In this document: one piece after another, positions 9,672 through 21,400 of the stretch
How positions within the stretch are numbered: position 1 is the first letter of the stretch
Layout of the letters: each line of letters opens with the position of its first letter
Assembly (NCBI RefSeq): GCF_030463535.1
Contig: NC_132878.1
Coordinates: 97,086,091-97,150,090 of the forward strand
Reading direction: 5' to 3'
DNA: 64,000 bases
Source: Salminus brasiliensis
Lineage: Eukaryota; Chordata; Actinopteri; Characiformes; Bryconidae
The notes under the pieces: model-generated
The model's input: only the letters and a program-made list of their open reading frames with translations
Told to the model about the DNA's origin: nothing
Database searches by the model: none
Program-made: the position numbers and the translations under genes

Positions 9672-12274
9672 TCAGCCAAATGGGTTGATGAGACTCAGGT
9701 AGCTGGGTGGGCTGAAACACATGGGCTTCATGGATGAGCAGCATCGTGCACTGCCCCACGTATAGCTCCCGTTGGGCTCCATCTTGACAAACACACACAT
9801 GCCTTTCTCAGGATTGACCGGCTGGCCGCTGTCCCAGTTGAAGAAGCTAAAGACTTGTCCGCTTTGCCAGTACCACTCCATGGTCTGTAGGCTGCGCCGC
9901 AGGCCGATCCACGCCTGACCTTTAGCTCCAATCTTGGTCAGCTCCAGGGCCATGTAACGCTGAGCAGCGGCCCAGCTAGGGCTGGCCAGCTGACCGCCTT
10001 TCTGCATGCAGTACTGACGAGACTCTGGCCAGCTCACTGATTGATCACTGACCTTCAGGATTGCCGGAGAGACCAAACAGCCGCTGGGGTCTGAAAGAAA
10101 ACACACACTTAAGCTGTGTTTGCACTAAAATTAGAGCCTGTTTACACCTGGAATTACCAGCGCTTTGGTTCATCGGATCAATTTCGGATTACACTTGGCT
10201 GCATGAAAAGCCTGGTGTCAACAACCGGCATTACGCGCTGTAGTCGGATTAAGATCGGATCACTCAAACCTCAGAGTACCCCCCAAATCTCCTCCCAGTA
10301 CAACAGAACCCTCCCATTACCTCCAAAACTCCTCCCAGTACAACAGAACCCTCCCAGTACCTCCAAAACTCTTCCCAGTACAACAAAAACACCTCCTAGT
10401 ACAACCAAACCCCCTCCCAGCACAGCAGAAACAACTCCCAATACAAGAGAAACAACTCCAAATACAACAGAACCCTCCCAGTACCTCCAAAACCCCTTCC
10501 AGTACAACAAAAACACCTCCTAGTACAACAGAAACAACACCTAGTAAAACTCCTGTAATCGAATGACGATCGGATCACTCAAACCTCCTAGTAACCCAAA
10601 AAAAACCCTCCCAGTACAACAAAACCCCTCCCAGTACAACAACTGCCAGTACAACCCCTCCCAATACAACAGAATCACCTCCTAGTACAACCCCTCCAAG
10701 TACAAGAGAAACAACTCCCAGCACAGCAGAAACACCTCCCATTTCAACCAAAACCCATCCCAGTACAACATATACTCCCAATACCACCAAAACTCCTCCC
10801 AGTAGCACCAAAACTCCTCCCGGTACAACTTAAAGTAGCTAAAGCATTCATTAGTCCACAAACATTTGGACATATAGTGTATTTGTGGTCACTTACCTGG
10901 TTCTTTATTTATAGAGATAGCTGGACCACCATATTCAACCGAAGTCTGCATTTTCTCAAGGACGTACACTGCCATCTTTGAGGAGGGATGCCAAATGACG
11001 TGGGACATCAGGAGAAAAAGATCCACTGTGGCCCAGGAGTACGCCGTGCCATTTATGTCGTTCCACTCTAACGATGAGCCAAACGTGTTGCTGTCTAGAC
11101 GTACATCTGAGACATGGGCCGTTTCAACGATGAGCAAAGCCTCTGATTTGGTGACCGAGGTGACGTGGACCAGGTAGCAGGCCGAGAACATGGAGACGGG
11201 GATGAGATCCATCAAACTTGCGACACCCATGAGCCTCAGGGACACAGGTTGGGAGGCTGAGATGTTGGAGAACCCCATCGTTAGCTGTTGGTAGAAGGGT
11301 AGGAAGTCGGAGCTGCCAGCATCCAACATCTCAGAGCCAGTCAGGGGTGGAGAACCGTACCTGAGCTCCACTGACTCGTCTGACGTCGAGAACATTCGGG
11401 AATTGTTGGTAATGTAGGACGGAGGTACGAGGAAACTGTCCCCCAGGAGGTTTGCGGGCCTGAGCTGATGGACCACCATCGTGCATCTGCAGAGCGAGGT
11501 GTCCAAGCAAGGGTGGGTTAGCAAGATGGAGATGTTGGCTTTAGCGGTGACCTTCATCAAGGAGTCGCTGCTCTTCATCTGGAGAACCTGGAAGGGGCTG
11601 AGCTTGACGCTCGTCTCCGAGCCGCTTTGTTCGTTGGTGACCTTCACCGTGTTCTCCTTATCTTCTGCGTTGATGATGAGAACCCTGAAGTAGTTGTAAG
11701 TCTGGGCCTGACTGGAAGAATCTGAAGAGACGACCCAGTCGGAGACGTTGTAGTCGTTTAGCATTAAGAGGAGCTCTGTGAAATTGAGGAAGGGAACGTG
11801 ATACTCCTGACCCAGGTTAGTCACAGGTTGGACAACGTTGGTCTGGACGCTGTTCGCCCTCTTGCTTATCGAAAACACAGTGATGTCATTGCTGCTGGTG
11901 ATTCGGACAGACTTTGAGGATTGGCCGAGTTGGTGCTCCTCCACCTCACTGGGAAGATACACAGCTTGCGTCTGGCCTGCGTTCAGGGTCCCCGTTATGA
12001 AGTTTGCGCCGTTGTAGATGACGTGGAAGTTAGTGTTGGCGTGGAGGGCGGTGATTTTGAGGACGTTGGTGAGAACGGACGGATAGTAGTAGGCGATGTT
12101 CTCCGGAAAGGCTGTGACGAAGTCCCTACCGTAGTCCTCCGCGGCATGGCCTGGTAGAAGAGGCAGAGCGGGTTATCGCTGTACGCCTGAATCATTCCAA
12201 CTGCAGAAAATGACCAAGCACCTTACCAGCTTACCTTGGTAAATCACAGATACCGTGAGCAGGATGGTCAGCAT
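9672..12274 (-). CDS. Secreted IgGFc-binding-domain plus C-type-lectin protein, copy 1
   Basis: Three coding exons read on the minus strand, 12274-12235, 12150-10897 and 10090-9672 (40, 1254 and 419 nt), join in phase 1 to give 570 residues. Exon 1 encodes a short hydrophobic signal peptide (MLTILLTVSVIY). Exon 2 matches the IgGFc-binding domain found at the N-terminus of FCGBP: it opens with GRDFVTAFPEN and contains ITSSNDITVFSI, SILLTHPCLDTSLC and PVSMFSACYLVH. Exon 3 is a C-type-lectin-like domain with WPESRQYC, QAWIGLRR, NWDSGQP and the four core cysteines. The usual EPN/QPD plus WND calcium-site residues are not present (QPV and WGS instead), so calcium-dependent sugar binding is doubtful. 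No membrane helix follows, so secretion into mucus or plasma is inferred. The function is unknown. FCGBP itself is a mucus-associated glycoprotein. A paralogue lies upstream at 15935-19987. Confidence 0.85.
10265..10835. repeat. CCCAGTACAACA minisatellite in intron 2, lectin copy 1
   Basis: About 570 bp of short degenerate units such as CTCCCAGTACAACAGAA. Read on the plus strand it would give a Pro/Thr/Ser-rich string, but the host gene runs on the minus strand and the exons on both sides splice cleanly around it. Confidence 0.9.
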
Positions 12275-12404
12275 GATTATGGAGATGGGACAGGTGTTCG
12301 ACCGGACAGCTTCAGCGCTTTTAGCAAGGGCTTGAGCTGTGAAGAAGAACAGCAGCAGTTACACAGCAGGTTCCTTCGGTGTGTGTTGACACCATAGACC
12401 AGGG

Positions 12405-12576
12405 CTGCTCAATCCTGGTCCTGGAGATCTACCACCCTGAGGAGTCCAGATCCAACACAGCTGACTCTGATGTTCAGATGCTCCTGAAGGCCTTCATTAC
12501 CTGGATCAGGTGTGGTAGATTTGAGGTGGAGCTAAACTCTGCAGGGTGGTAGATCCCCAGGACCAGGATTGAGCAG
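12405..12576. mobile_element. Short inverted-repeat element (MITE)
   Basis: A 35-bp terminal inverted repeat starts with CTGCTCAATCCTGGTCCTGG at 12405 and is mirrored by CCAGGACCAGGATTGAGCAG ending at 12576. The interior is about 100 bp with no coding potential. Confidence 0.75.
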
Positions 12577-12639
12577 ACCTGCCATAGACTGTATATAAGG
12601 TTGGACTGGATGACGGAGGTAAGACCCTTTACTACTGCA

Positions 12640-13026
12640 GCAGCAATGATCAGGCTGGTCAGGAAGAGTCAGTTTGCATGTCCTTCACGCATGAGGCGTG
12701 TTCTTTGACTGGGTTTTGACCTGCAGTGAACCGTTCCTGACCTTCGCCATTGTGCACTGTCCAATAATAACACCACTCACAGCTGATGGAGGAAGATCTA
12801 GGAGGGAGGAAATTTCACCAGCTGACTTGTTGTTGGTGCTGAGCTCCTATTACATACAGAACCACGCTGGAGTTCAGTGAGCTCTTTAGAACCTCCTGTT
12901 CTTTCACTGATGTGTGGAAGAAAGGCAGACTGCAGGGCTAGAGGCTTGATTTTACACACCTGCGGCAATGAGACTGAATTCAATGATAAAGAGGTGTGTC
13001 CCAATACTTTTGTCAATATAGTGTAT
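12640..13026. mobile_element. Tc1-like element fragment
   Basis: It ends in GTGTCCCAATACTTTTGTCA, the terminal sequence shared with the relic at 216-1410. The interior phrase AATAACACCACTCACAGCTG followed by GGAGGAAATTTCACCAGCTG recurs at 44727-44800. No intact frame remains. Confidence 0.65.
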
Positions 13027-13826
13027 ACACTCTTGCTGTCATGTGGGGGAAAAAGTAACTATTTCCAAAACAATAGTAGAAGGAAGCAGCTCTCAGAGGT
13101 CGATGTTCTACGGAAACGAGAGGTTCTAAAGACACAAGAGGTTCTAAGGATATGAGATGTTCTACAGATTTGAGAGGTCTTAAGGATACAAAAGGTTCTA
13201 AGGATAATAAAGGTTTAACAGATATGAGAGGTTCTAAGGATACAAGCGGTTCTACATATATGAGGTCTTATAGATACGAGAGGTTCTAAGGATACCAGAA
13301 GGGAGGAATTTCGTGGTACTGAACAAGAGTATAAGAATAACAACAGTTCTTCTGTTCACGTCTTTTATGGAGCACGTTGAGTAAACATCCACAGAGCAGG
13401 CTAGAAAAAGTAAGTGAACCTCTGTGTTAATGAATTCTCAGAGAGCTAATTGGCGAAAGGTGTTTCAGTAAAGATGATGATTGGATGGATGGGTTTCACA
13501 GACGCCTTGCCCATGAAATCCAGGCACACAGAACTGAAGTTATTATCTGAATATTATTAACAAAGTTAATAATAAAAGTTTTTGAATGTTTTGACTGCAA
13601 TTAAACATGAAGTATAATTACATTTATATTTATTTAAATATGTAATAAGTTACATTTATTTAAATGATTTCATACACACAACTAGATGTAATCAGAATCA
13701 GACGGTTGCTCAGAATTTTATGATGAATGAACCAATAGAAATGCTCCAAAATTAGGAAATAAAAGTTACTGTTGAAGATACAGGTGTTTTGTGTGATGAC
13801 TATATATATATATAAATAAATATTAT

Positions 13827-13880
<54 letters not shown>

Positions 13881-14100
13881 ATCACCTCCCATGATTTTAT
13901 ATATATATATAATATATATAAAATACAATATATTATTATATAAATACTTCTTTTTTATCATTTATTTATTTTTATTATTTATATATTATATTTTAAGAAC
14001 TTATATGGTTGGAATAATGTTATTTATAATTATTATATATACACATGGTATGTAATATTTATAACTGATAATCATAAATAAACTAAAGGTCATGATGTGT
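13027..14100. other. AT-rich intronic sequence
   Basis: This contains degenerate repeats of the type GAGAGGTTCTAAGGATA (13110-13300) and (TA)n tracts at 13800-13880 and 13898-13912. No exon is seen. Confidence 0.6.
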
Positions 14101-14130
14101 GTTTATTAAAAATTTTAGAAAGTCCTTACC

Positions 14131-14191
14131 TGTGGAGAAAACACACTCCAGCCCTCCAAACTATCCGTTTTGTGGGATCTATCCTCTACAG

Positions 14192-14248
<57 letters not shown>

Positions 14249-14640
14249 TCATTTGATTTTCAAATGCCTGTATTTACACTCACGTTTGCATGACATGCTG
14301 CAGACCCTGGACCTTTAAGGACAAGGTGTTTCAGGTGACATGAAGGCAAATGAGCTGCTTTACCACAACCACAACCACAACCACCCACTATAGAGGGGAT
14401 ATACTGTTCAAGGGGAAATCCACCCATTTTCTACAATTCTGCATAATAAACAGTTAAGATATGAGAACAGAGTGAGTCTGAGAGGGGGGTGGTGGTGTTG
14501 GTGGGTTTAGTGTGAAACGCTTGGTTCTAGATAAGCTCCCCCAGTCAGAGCTGGAGTTCTAAAGTGGAGGTGAAGGGAAGCAGACGTCTGAAGCTCTAAT
14601 AAAAGCTCCTCACAGAAAGTTCTTCACCTAATGCCTGATG
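14131..14640 (-). promoter_or_regulatory. Conserved upstream block of lectin copy 1
   Basis: This is conserved with the block upstream of copy 2 (20912-21400). Shared phrases in the same order are a CTCTCT/CA run, GGACAAGGTGTTTCAGGTGA, GGCAAATGAG, GGTTCTAGATAAGCTCCCCC and GGGAAGCAGACGTCTGAAGC. It follows immediately 5' of the inferred noncoding exon, so it probably contains the promoter. No TATA box was confidently placed. Confidence 0.5.
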
Positions 14641-14854
14641 TCTGAGACAGAGGAGGGTTAGTAAATAAATTAAAAAATGAATAATAATGTAATGTGGGGG
14701 TATTCATGTAATTAACGTGATCTAATTAATCCATTTGTGGTAAAATCTGAAAGTACACCGCTGCGTCACCATAAAGCTATAACATAAAGCGAAAAGCAAT
14801 AACTATACATTCTACAATAACTTTTTAGCACAACCTGAATTTATTTAGGCATTT

Positions 14855-14856
14855 AG

Positions 14857-14894
<38 letters not shown>

Positions 14895-14902
14895 TAATAA
14901 TA

Positions 14903-14942
<40 letters not shown>

Positions 14943-15765
14943 TCAGTGGTTCAGCTCATCCCACAATGACCATACAGATAATTTACAGTGATTGGTTCAG
15001 CTCCTCCCCCAATGACCATATAGATCATATAGATTATATATACACTTAGTGATTCAGCTCCTCCCTCAATAACTGTATAGATCATATATATATATATATA
15101 TATATATTCTGTGAGTGGTTCAGCTGAATTTTTGGTTCAGTATGGATCATATATATCATATATACATTCAGAGGTCCAGGCCCCCCCCAATGGTTGTATA
15201 TCATATATAAAGTTATAAAGTCAGAGGTTCAGCTCCGCCCCTCCCAATGACTGTATGTATATATATATATACATATATATAGTGAGAGGTTCTGCTCCAC
15301 CCCCTGACCATATAGATCATATAGGCCACATATATCATATTCTGTGAGTGGTTCAGCTCCTCCCCCAATGACTGTATGGATCATATATATCATATATACA
15401 TTCAAAGGTTCAGCTCCCCCCCAATGACAGACTGTTTATACAATATATATGATCTATACAGTGTTTCAGCTCCACCCCCTAATTGGCAGTATAGATCATA
15501 TGTATTAAACATAAATAGTCAGTGGTTCAGCTCCACCTCATGACCATATAGATCATATATATGGTGAATGGTTCAGCTTCTCCCCAGTAACCATAGAGAT
15601 CATATTATATATATATTTTTTTTTTTTTCAGAGGTTCAGCTCCTCCCCCAATGATTGCATATCATATATAAAGTCAGTGGCTTAGCTCCGCCCCTCTTAA
15701 TGGCTGTATAGATTATTTAGACCATATATACAGTGACAGGTTCAGTGGTTATATTTGGCTAAATA
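14855..15765. repeat. TA runs and GGTTCAGCTCC minisatellite
   Basis: (TA)n tracts lead into a degenerate repeat of about 60-70 bp combining GGTTCAGCTCCTCCCCCAAT, a GACCATATAGATCATATA block and a variable TA run, about 12 times. It fills the interval between the two FCGBP-lectin genes. Confidence 0.9.
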
Positions 15766-15934
15766 GTGTACATAAGCTTTCACTGCCTGTTAACTACATT
15801 AGTTTAAAACTAAAAAAAAAAACAGTAAAAAGTATAAACTGATTAGCTACATTTGGGGTAAGAAGCTGGGTTGATTGTACACCAAACTGTTCTGTTTATG
15901 AAAGCTAATGCTAAGGTGAAGTATTAGCAGGCTC

Positions 15935-18900
15935 TCAGGACAGCGTGTTGGTGAGAGTGAGGTAGCTTGTCGGTATGTAACACAAGGGCTTCAAGGATGA
16001 GCAGCAACGTGCAGTGCTCCATTTGTAGCTCCCTTTGGGCTCCATCTTAATGGAAACACACATGCCTTTCTCCGGATTGACCGGCTGGCCGCTGTCCCAG
16101 TTGGAGAAGCTGAAGTCCAGCCCACTCTGCCAGTACCAATTTGTGGTCAGCAGGCGGCGCCGCAGGCCGATCCACGCCTGGCCTCGGGCTCCAATCTTTG
16201 TCAGTTTCAGGGCGGTGGAAACCTGGGCCTCTGCATAACTAGGACTGGACAGACGACCACCCTCCTGTATGCAGTACTGACGAGACTCCGGCCAGCTTAA
16301 CCCATCATTTTTGACCTTCAGCATTGCCGGAGAGACCAAACAGCCGTTGGCGTCTGCAAGAAATCACACACTTAGAGTAATAGTGCTTTTAATTTCACTC
16401 CACTTATCTGTGCATTTCTAATTACGTGGCCTCTTTCTGCATCTTTTCCAACTGCCATCGATGCGGCATCGCCAGGCAGCCAACACGCTCTGAGGAAAGC
16501 GCCGGGGGCAGTCAGATGCCTGTGCCGGCCAACATTGCTTAAGAGTAATGAGGGGATAGAGCGCCGTCTACCCACCCGGAGAGAGAGCACGACCAACTGT
16601 GCTCCCTCAGTCTCCGGCTACTGATGGCAAAGCATGGCTCGGGATTCAAACGTGTGACCCCTGGGCCATAGGGGTGGTACATTAGACCAGGGAGCCCCTT
16701 TGAGCCCTACATTTTGGGAGTTTTTTATGGCTATTTAAGACATCCACAAATGTGTTGTCATAATTAAATAAGTAAATTGAATGTATGTTCGTTACTGCAG
16801 TTCAAAATATATATATCCAGTAGGGGGCATGTGGAATTTTGACTGATTTGAAGATGTAAACAAGCTCATTGAGAGTGGGGGTATGGTGGGTTTGGTGTGA
16901 AACCTACCCAGTCAGAACTGGTCACAGCACCAAATACCAACATAAGTAACTACTCAAGTACTCAGGCCTGTATTCTGATTATTTGGGCCAACCCTGACCA
17001 AGAATTTCCAGTTTCGCGTCTGATGTGTTCAGTTGGTAGCAACTTCTACTTCCGACCTCATCATTAACCATAACAGTAGCTTTTCTAGCTTTACCTGGTA
17101 TGTCACTGACTGAGATAGCCGGACCTCCATAAGGAACCCCCATCGCCATATTCTCAAAGACGTACACCGCAATCTTCGAGGAGGGATGCCAGATTACATG
17201 CGACATCAAAGAATGAAGATTCACTCTGGCCCAAGAGTATATGGTACCAACTATGACGTTCCAGACCACCGTCGAGTCAAAAGATCCACCATCCAAGCGC
17301 ACACTTTGTGCTTGCAGTGTTTCGACGATGACAAAGGCCTGAGATTTGGTCGCAGAGGTGGTGTGGACCAGGTAGCAGGCCGAGAACATGGAGACTGGGA
17401 GGAGATCTACCAAACTGCCGAAGCGGAGGAGCCTCAGGGACACAGGCTGGGAGGCTGAGATGTTGGAGAAGCCGTCCTTTAGAAGTTGGTAAAAGGGTAG
17501 GAAGGCAGAGCTGCCAGGATTCAACGTCTGAGAGCCGTAGCGTGGTGGAGATCCATACTTGAGCTTGACAGGCTGGTCTGACGTCGAGAACATTCGGGAA
17601 TTGTTGGTAATGTAAGGCGGAGGTACGAGGAAACTGTCCCCCAGGAGGTTTGCGGGCCTGAGCTGATGGACCACCATCGTGCATCTGCAGAGCGAGGTGT
17701 CCAAGCAAGGGTGGGTTAGCAAGATGGAGATGTTGGCTTTAGCGGTGACCTTCATCAAGGAGTCGCTGCTCTGTATCTGGAGAACCTCGAAGGGGCTGAG
17801 CTTAACGCTCGTCTCCGAGCCGCTTTGTTCGTTGGTGACCTTCACCGTGTTCTCCTTATCTTCTGCGTTGATGATGAGAACCCGGAAGTAGTTGTAAGTC
17901 TGGGCCTGACTGGAAGAATCCAAAGAGACGACCCAGTTTGTGATGCTGTAGTCGTTTAGCATTAAGAGGAGCTCTGTGAAATTGAGGAAGGGAACGTGAT
18001 ACTCCTGACCCAGGTTAGTCACAGGTTGGACGACGTTGGTCTGGACGCTGTTCGCCCTCTCGCTTATCGAAAACACAGTGATGTCATTGCTGCTGGTGAT
18101 TCGGACAGACTTTGAGGATTGGCCGAGTTGGTGCTCCTCCACCTCACTGGGAAGATACACAGCTTGCGTCTGGCCTGCGTTCAGGGTCCCCGTTTTAATG
18201 ACGGAGCCGTCGAAGACGACATAGAAGTTAGTGCTGGCGTGGAGGGCGGTGATTTTGAGGATGTTGGTAACACTGGATGGATCGTAGGAGGCGACGTCCA
18301 CCGGAAAGGCCGTGACGAAGTCCCTACCACAGTCCACCACAGCATGGCCTGGTGAAAACACACAGGTTGTTATTGGTGAAGTCCAGGGTCTTCAATCTCA
18401 CCTCACAGTCTACTGCTCCAACACATTCCCCTCATAGGTCTTGTTTAGACTTCTGACTTACACAGCAACTGAATCCTGATGGTTACAATGTTCAGAAAAC
18501 AAAGCCGTGTGGGACACCCCTGGTGGTCAACTGTGGTACTGACGTATAGCTATCTGTGCTCACCTTCTTCACCCAGTGTCCAAATAAATACACTGGATCA
18601 CATAATCAAACCAATCAAAATGACCACACTGACTAACACTCTGGCTATTGAGTGCTAATTGGCTGTTGTTCTGGGCTACTGAGCGCTAATTAGCTTGTAT
18701 TCTAATTACCGAGCACTGATTGGCTGGAATTCTGACTACTGATTTGCCTGTTGTTCTGGCTAGTGAGTGCCGACTGTCTTGTTCTGGACTAAGTGCTAAT
18801 ACGCTGGCATTCTGGCTACTGAGCGCTGATTGGCTGTTGTAATGGCAGTGAGTGCTGATTGGCTGGCATTGTAACTACTAAGTCCTGATTGGCTGGTATT

Positions 18901-19987
18901 CTGGCTACTGAATGCTAAATATCTTCAATTCTGGCTACTGAGTGCTGAATGTGTTTTTCTAGCTAATGAGTGCACACTAGTTGGAATTCTGGCTACTGAG
19001 TGCCGACTGGCTGGCATTGTAACTACTGAATGCTTATTACTGAGTGCTGATTGGCTGGTATTCTTGCACTGAGTTCGGAATGGTTGCTATTCTGGCTACA
19101 GAGTGCTGAATGTTATTTATTCTGGCTACTGATTGGCTGGTATTCTGACTAGGTGCTAATTGGCTGGCATTGTAACTACTTAGTGCTGAACATCTTATTA
19201 CTGAGTACTGATTGGCTGGCATTCTGGCTACTGAGTGCTGATTGGAAGGCACTGTAACTACTTAGTGCAACGCGTCTTATTACTGAGTGCTGATTGGCTG
19301 GTATTCTAGCTACTGAGTGCTGACTGGTTGACAGTCTTTCTACTGAGTGCTGATTGGATTGCATTGTAACTACTTAATGCTGAACGTCTTATTACTGAGT
19401 GCTGATTGGCTGGTATTCTGGCTACTGAGTGCTGATTGGATGGCATTGTAACTAGTTAGTGCTGAACGTCTTATGACTGAGTACTGATTGGCTGTTGTTC
19501 TGGCAGTGAGTGCTGATTGGCTGGCATTGTAACTGCTAAGTCCTGATTGGCTGGTATTCTGGCTGCTGAGTGCTGACTGGCTATTGTCCTGGCTACTAAG
19601 TGCTGAATGTGTTTTTCTAGCTAACGAGTGCTGATTGGCTGGTATTCTGGCTACTGAGTGCTGACTGGTTGGCAGTCTTTCTACTGAATGCTGATTGGAT
19701 GTCATTGTAACTACTTAGTGCTGAACATCTTCTGACTGAGTGCTGATTGGCTGATGTTCTGGCTACTGAGTGCTGATTGGCTAGCTTTGCTGTTCTATGT
19801 GGAGAAATTGAGAGCAGCTTTGTGTGTTAAAATTCATAGCATTTACAAACAAGGCTTTAAATGGACACTTGCTCAGGAGCGCCCTCTAGTGTCTGAACAA
19901 ACCAGAAGACATTACAAGCTCTCAGGTTTAGTCCTGGACTAACTTACCTTGATTAAACACAGACATAACGAGCAGCAAGGCCAACAT
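15935..19987 (-). CDS. Secreted IgGFc-binding-domain plus C-type-lectin protein, copy 2
   Basis: The exons are 19987-19948, 18348-17095 and 16353-15935 on the minus strand. They have the same three lengths and phases as copy 1 and again give 570 residues. The signal peptide reads MLALLLVMSVFNQ. The IgGFc-binding-type domain starts GHAVVDCGRDF (copy 1 has Tyr in place of this Cys). The lectin-like domain has WPESRQYC, QAWIGLRR, NWDSGQP, WSTARC and the closing cysteine, but lacks the calcium-binding EPN/QPD and WND residues. About 190 residues in the first half of exon 2 are nearly identical to copy 1, while the sequence on either side is clearly diverged, which suggests gene conversion. The gene probably arose by tandem duplication. 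The role is unknown; a secreted binding protein in mucosal defence is inference only. Confidence 0.85.
16395..16700 (-). mobile_element. tRNA-derived SINE, minus orientation
   Basis: On the minus strand it begins near a tRNA-like head with the B-box-like GTTTGAATCCCGAGCC and carries GGCGATGCCGCATCGATGGC further on. The same family is present at 37775-38165 (plus) and 59165-59560 (minus). It lies in intron 2 of lectin copy 2. Confidence 0.7.
18349..19947 (-). repeat. CTACTGAGTGCTGATTGGCTGG minisatellite in intron 1, lectin copy 2
   Basis: Most of the intron (about 18640-19790) is degenerate units of roughly 30-35 bp with the core TACTGAGTGCTGATTGGCTG, alternating with GGCATTGTAACTACTTAGTG. 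Intron 1 of copy 1 is only 84 bp, so this expansion postdates the duplication or was lost from copy 1. Confidence 0.9.
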
Positions 19988-20911
19988 GGTCACACAGGAC
20001 GGACTCTTCTAACAGGCCTGATGGGTTTAGCTCTAAAAAACAAAAAGTTACACAACTGCAGTTCAGCAATTCCTGACCAGGACTGACACCAGACACAAAC
20101 TAGGACAGGGTGCGGCCCAACACTTTTGGTTTCTGCAAGCTAATCTGAGATAAGGGACAAGCTGTAACAGCTACTGAACAGAGTGGTAAATCCATACAAC
20201 CCAGCTAATCCAGCTCAGTTCTATAGTGTTTAAGATAAGATAAGATAAGATAGTCCTTTATTAGTCCCGCAGTGGGGAAATTCACAGTGTAGCAGCAGAA
20301 AGGGATAGCAGGACACTCAGTTACAAAAAATTGGATAAATAATTTACACTATATACACAATATAAATAAGAATTTAAAAAGCAATAAACAATATTATCTA
20401 CAGCAAAAGACTCTTAATTGCACATGGGGGTGGGATATTGCACATAGAATAGATATTGCACATAGAATAGACCATATTGCACATAAAATAGACCAGCTTC
20501 CCCACCTAAACACATTGAAATCTATATCTGTGTCCAAATACTTCTGACCTCTCTGTTTCTTTAGTTATGTGAGTTTAGTAAGATCACCTCCATCTCTCAG
20601 TGTTGATCAGATGAAGATCAGATCCAGATCAGATCCAGATGATTAAATATGTGCAAAAAGAGACCGAGGCTTTCATGGGGTGTCCTCATATTTTTTCATA
20701 CATCTATATTTATAGAAATGGACCAAGTTCAGCTACAGAACCCAACCCAATACAACCAGAAACTCTCATTTAAACATATCAAATGTACTTCAATCAGCTT
20801 CAGACTGAGGTTCCCAAATCAGACCCCTCTCATCATTAGGGGGGTCTGATCAGGGGTCTCATCCCAGAACCAGTCAGTTTTCAAACATCAGAAATGAGGA
20901 AAGTTCTTACC
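19988..20911 (-). promoter_or_regulatory. 5' untranslated part and first intron, lectin copy 2
   Basis: On the minus strand the ATG exon has an acceptor at 20034-20033 (TTTTTTAG). A donor (CACCAG then GTAAGA) lies at 20910-20909, homologous to the donor of copy 1. A noncoding first exon ending at 20911 is inferred. Confidence 0.45.
20229..20515. mobile_element. LINE/SINE 3'-tail fragment
   Basis: A (GATAA)n start is followed by TAGTCCTTTATTAGTCCCGC and GTGGGGAAATTCACAGTGT, a tail common on fish retroelements. A related tail occurs at 58770-58830 and another at 42145-42240. The fragment sits within the 5' intron of lectin copy 2. Confidence 0.6.
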
Positions 20912-21400
20912 TGGTGGAGAAGACCCACACTCCAGCCTGCCAGACTCAACCTCTGAGACGGGACCTTCACAAACATGACTAACACATGCAGTTTAGACAC
21001 ACACACACACACACACACACACATTTGACATTCAAACCTCACTATTTTCACACACTTTTGCATGACATGCACTGGACCCAGAGCCTCAAGGACAAGGTGT
21101 TTCAGGTGACATTAAGGCAAATGAGCCTGAACCAAAACCACCACAGGTTTGGTGCGTTCACTGTGAAACACTCGGTTCTAGATAAGCTCCCCCAGTCAGA
21201 GCTGGAGTTCTACAGTGGAGGTTCTAGATAAGCTCCCCCAGTCAGAGCTGGAGTTCTACAGTGGAGGTTCTAGATAAGCTCCCCCAGTCAGAGCTGCAGT
21301 TCTACAGTGGAGGTGAAGGGAAGCAGACGTCTGAAGCTCTAATAATAAAAGCTCCTCACAGAAAGTTCTTCACCTAATGGTGATGAAGACGCTGCCTGAT
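20912..21400 (-). promoter_or_regulatory. Conserved upstream block of lectin copy 2
   Basis: This is homologous to 14131-14640. A 46-bp unit starting GGTTCTAGATAAGCTCCCCC is present three times in tandem (21174-21311) but only once upstream of copy 1 (14523-14568). The remaining order of conserved phrases is the same. Confidence 0.5.

Larger units (their letters stand above)
12336..14130 (-). promoter_or_regulatory. 5' untranslated part and first intron, lectin copy 1
   Basis: On the minus strand an acceptor at 12338-12337 (CTTCACAG) precedes the 5' untranslated bases of the ATG exon. A matching donor (CCACAG then GTAAGG) sits at 14129-14128. The same donor context occurs upstream of copy 2 at 20910-20909. 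I infer a noncoding first exon ending at 14130. The intron contains two transposon pieces and AT-rich repeats. Confidence 0.5.

Noticed and set aside
10116-10523. Plus-strand Pro/Thr/Ser-rich frame resembling mucin
   Set aside because: Simple repeat in the intron of a minus-strand gene, with no start context or flanking domains.
17277-17708. Minus-strand 143-codon frame overlapping lectin copy 2 exon 2
   Set aside because: An out-of-frame shadow of the IgGFc-binding-domain exon, without domain similarity.
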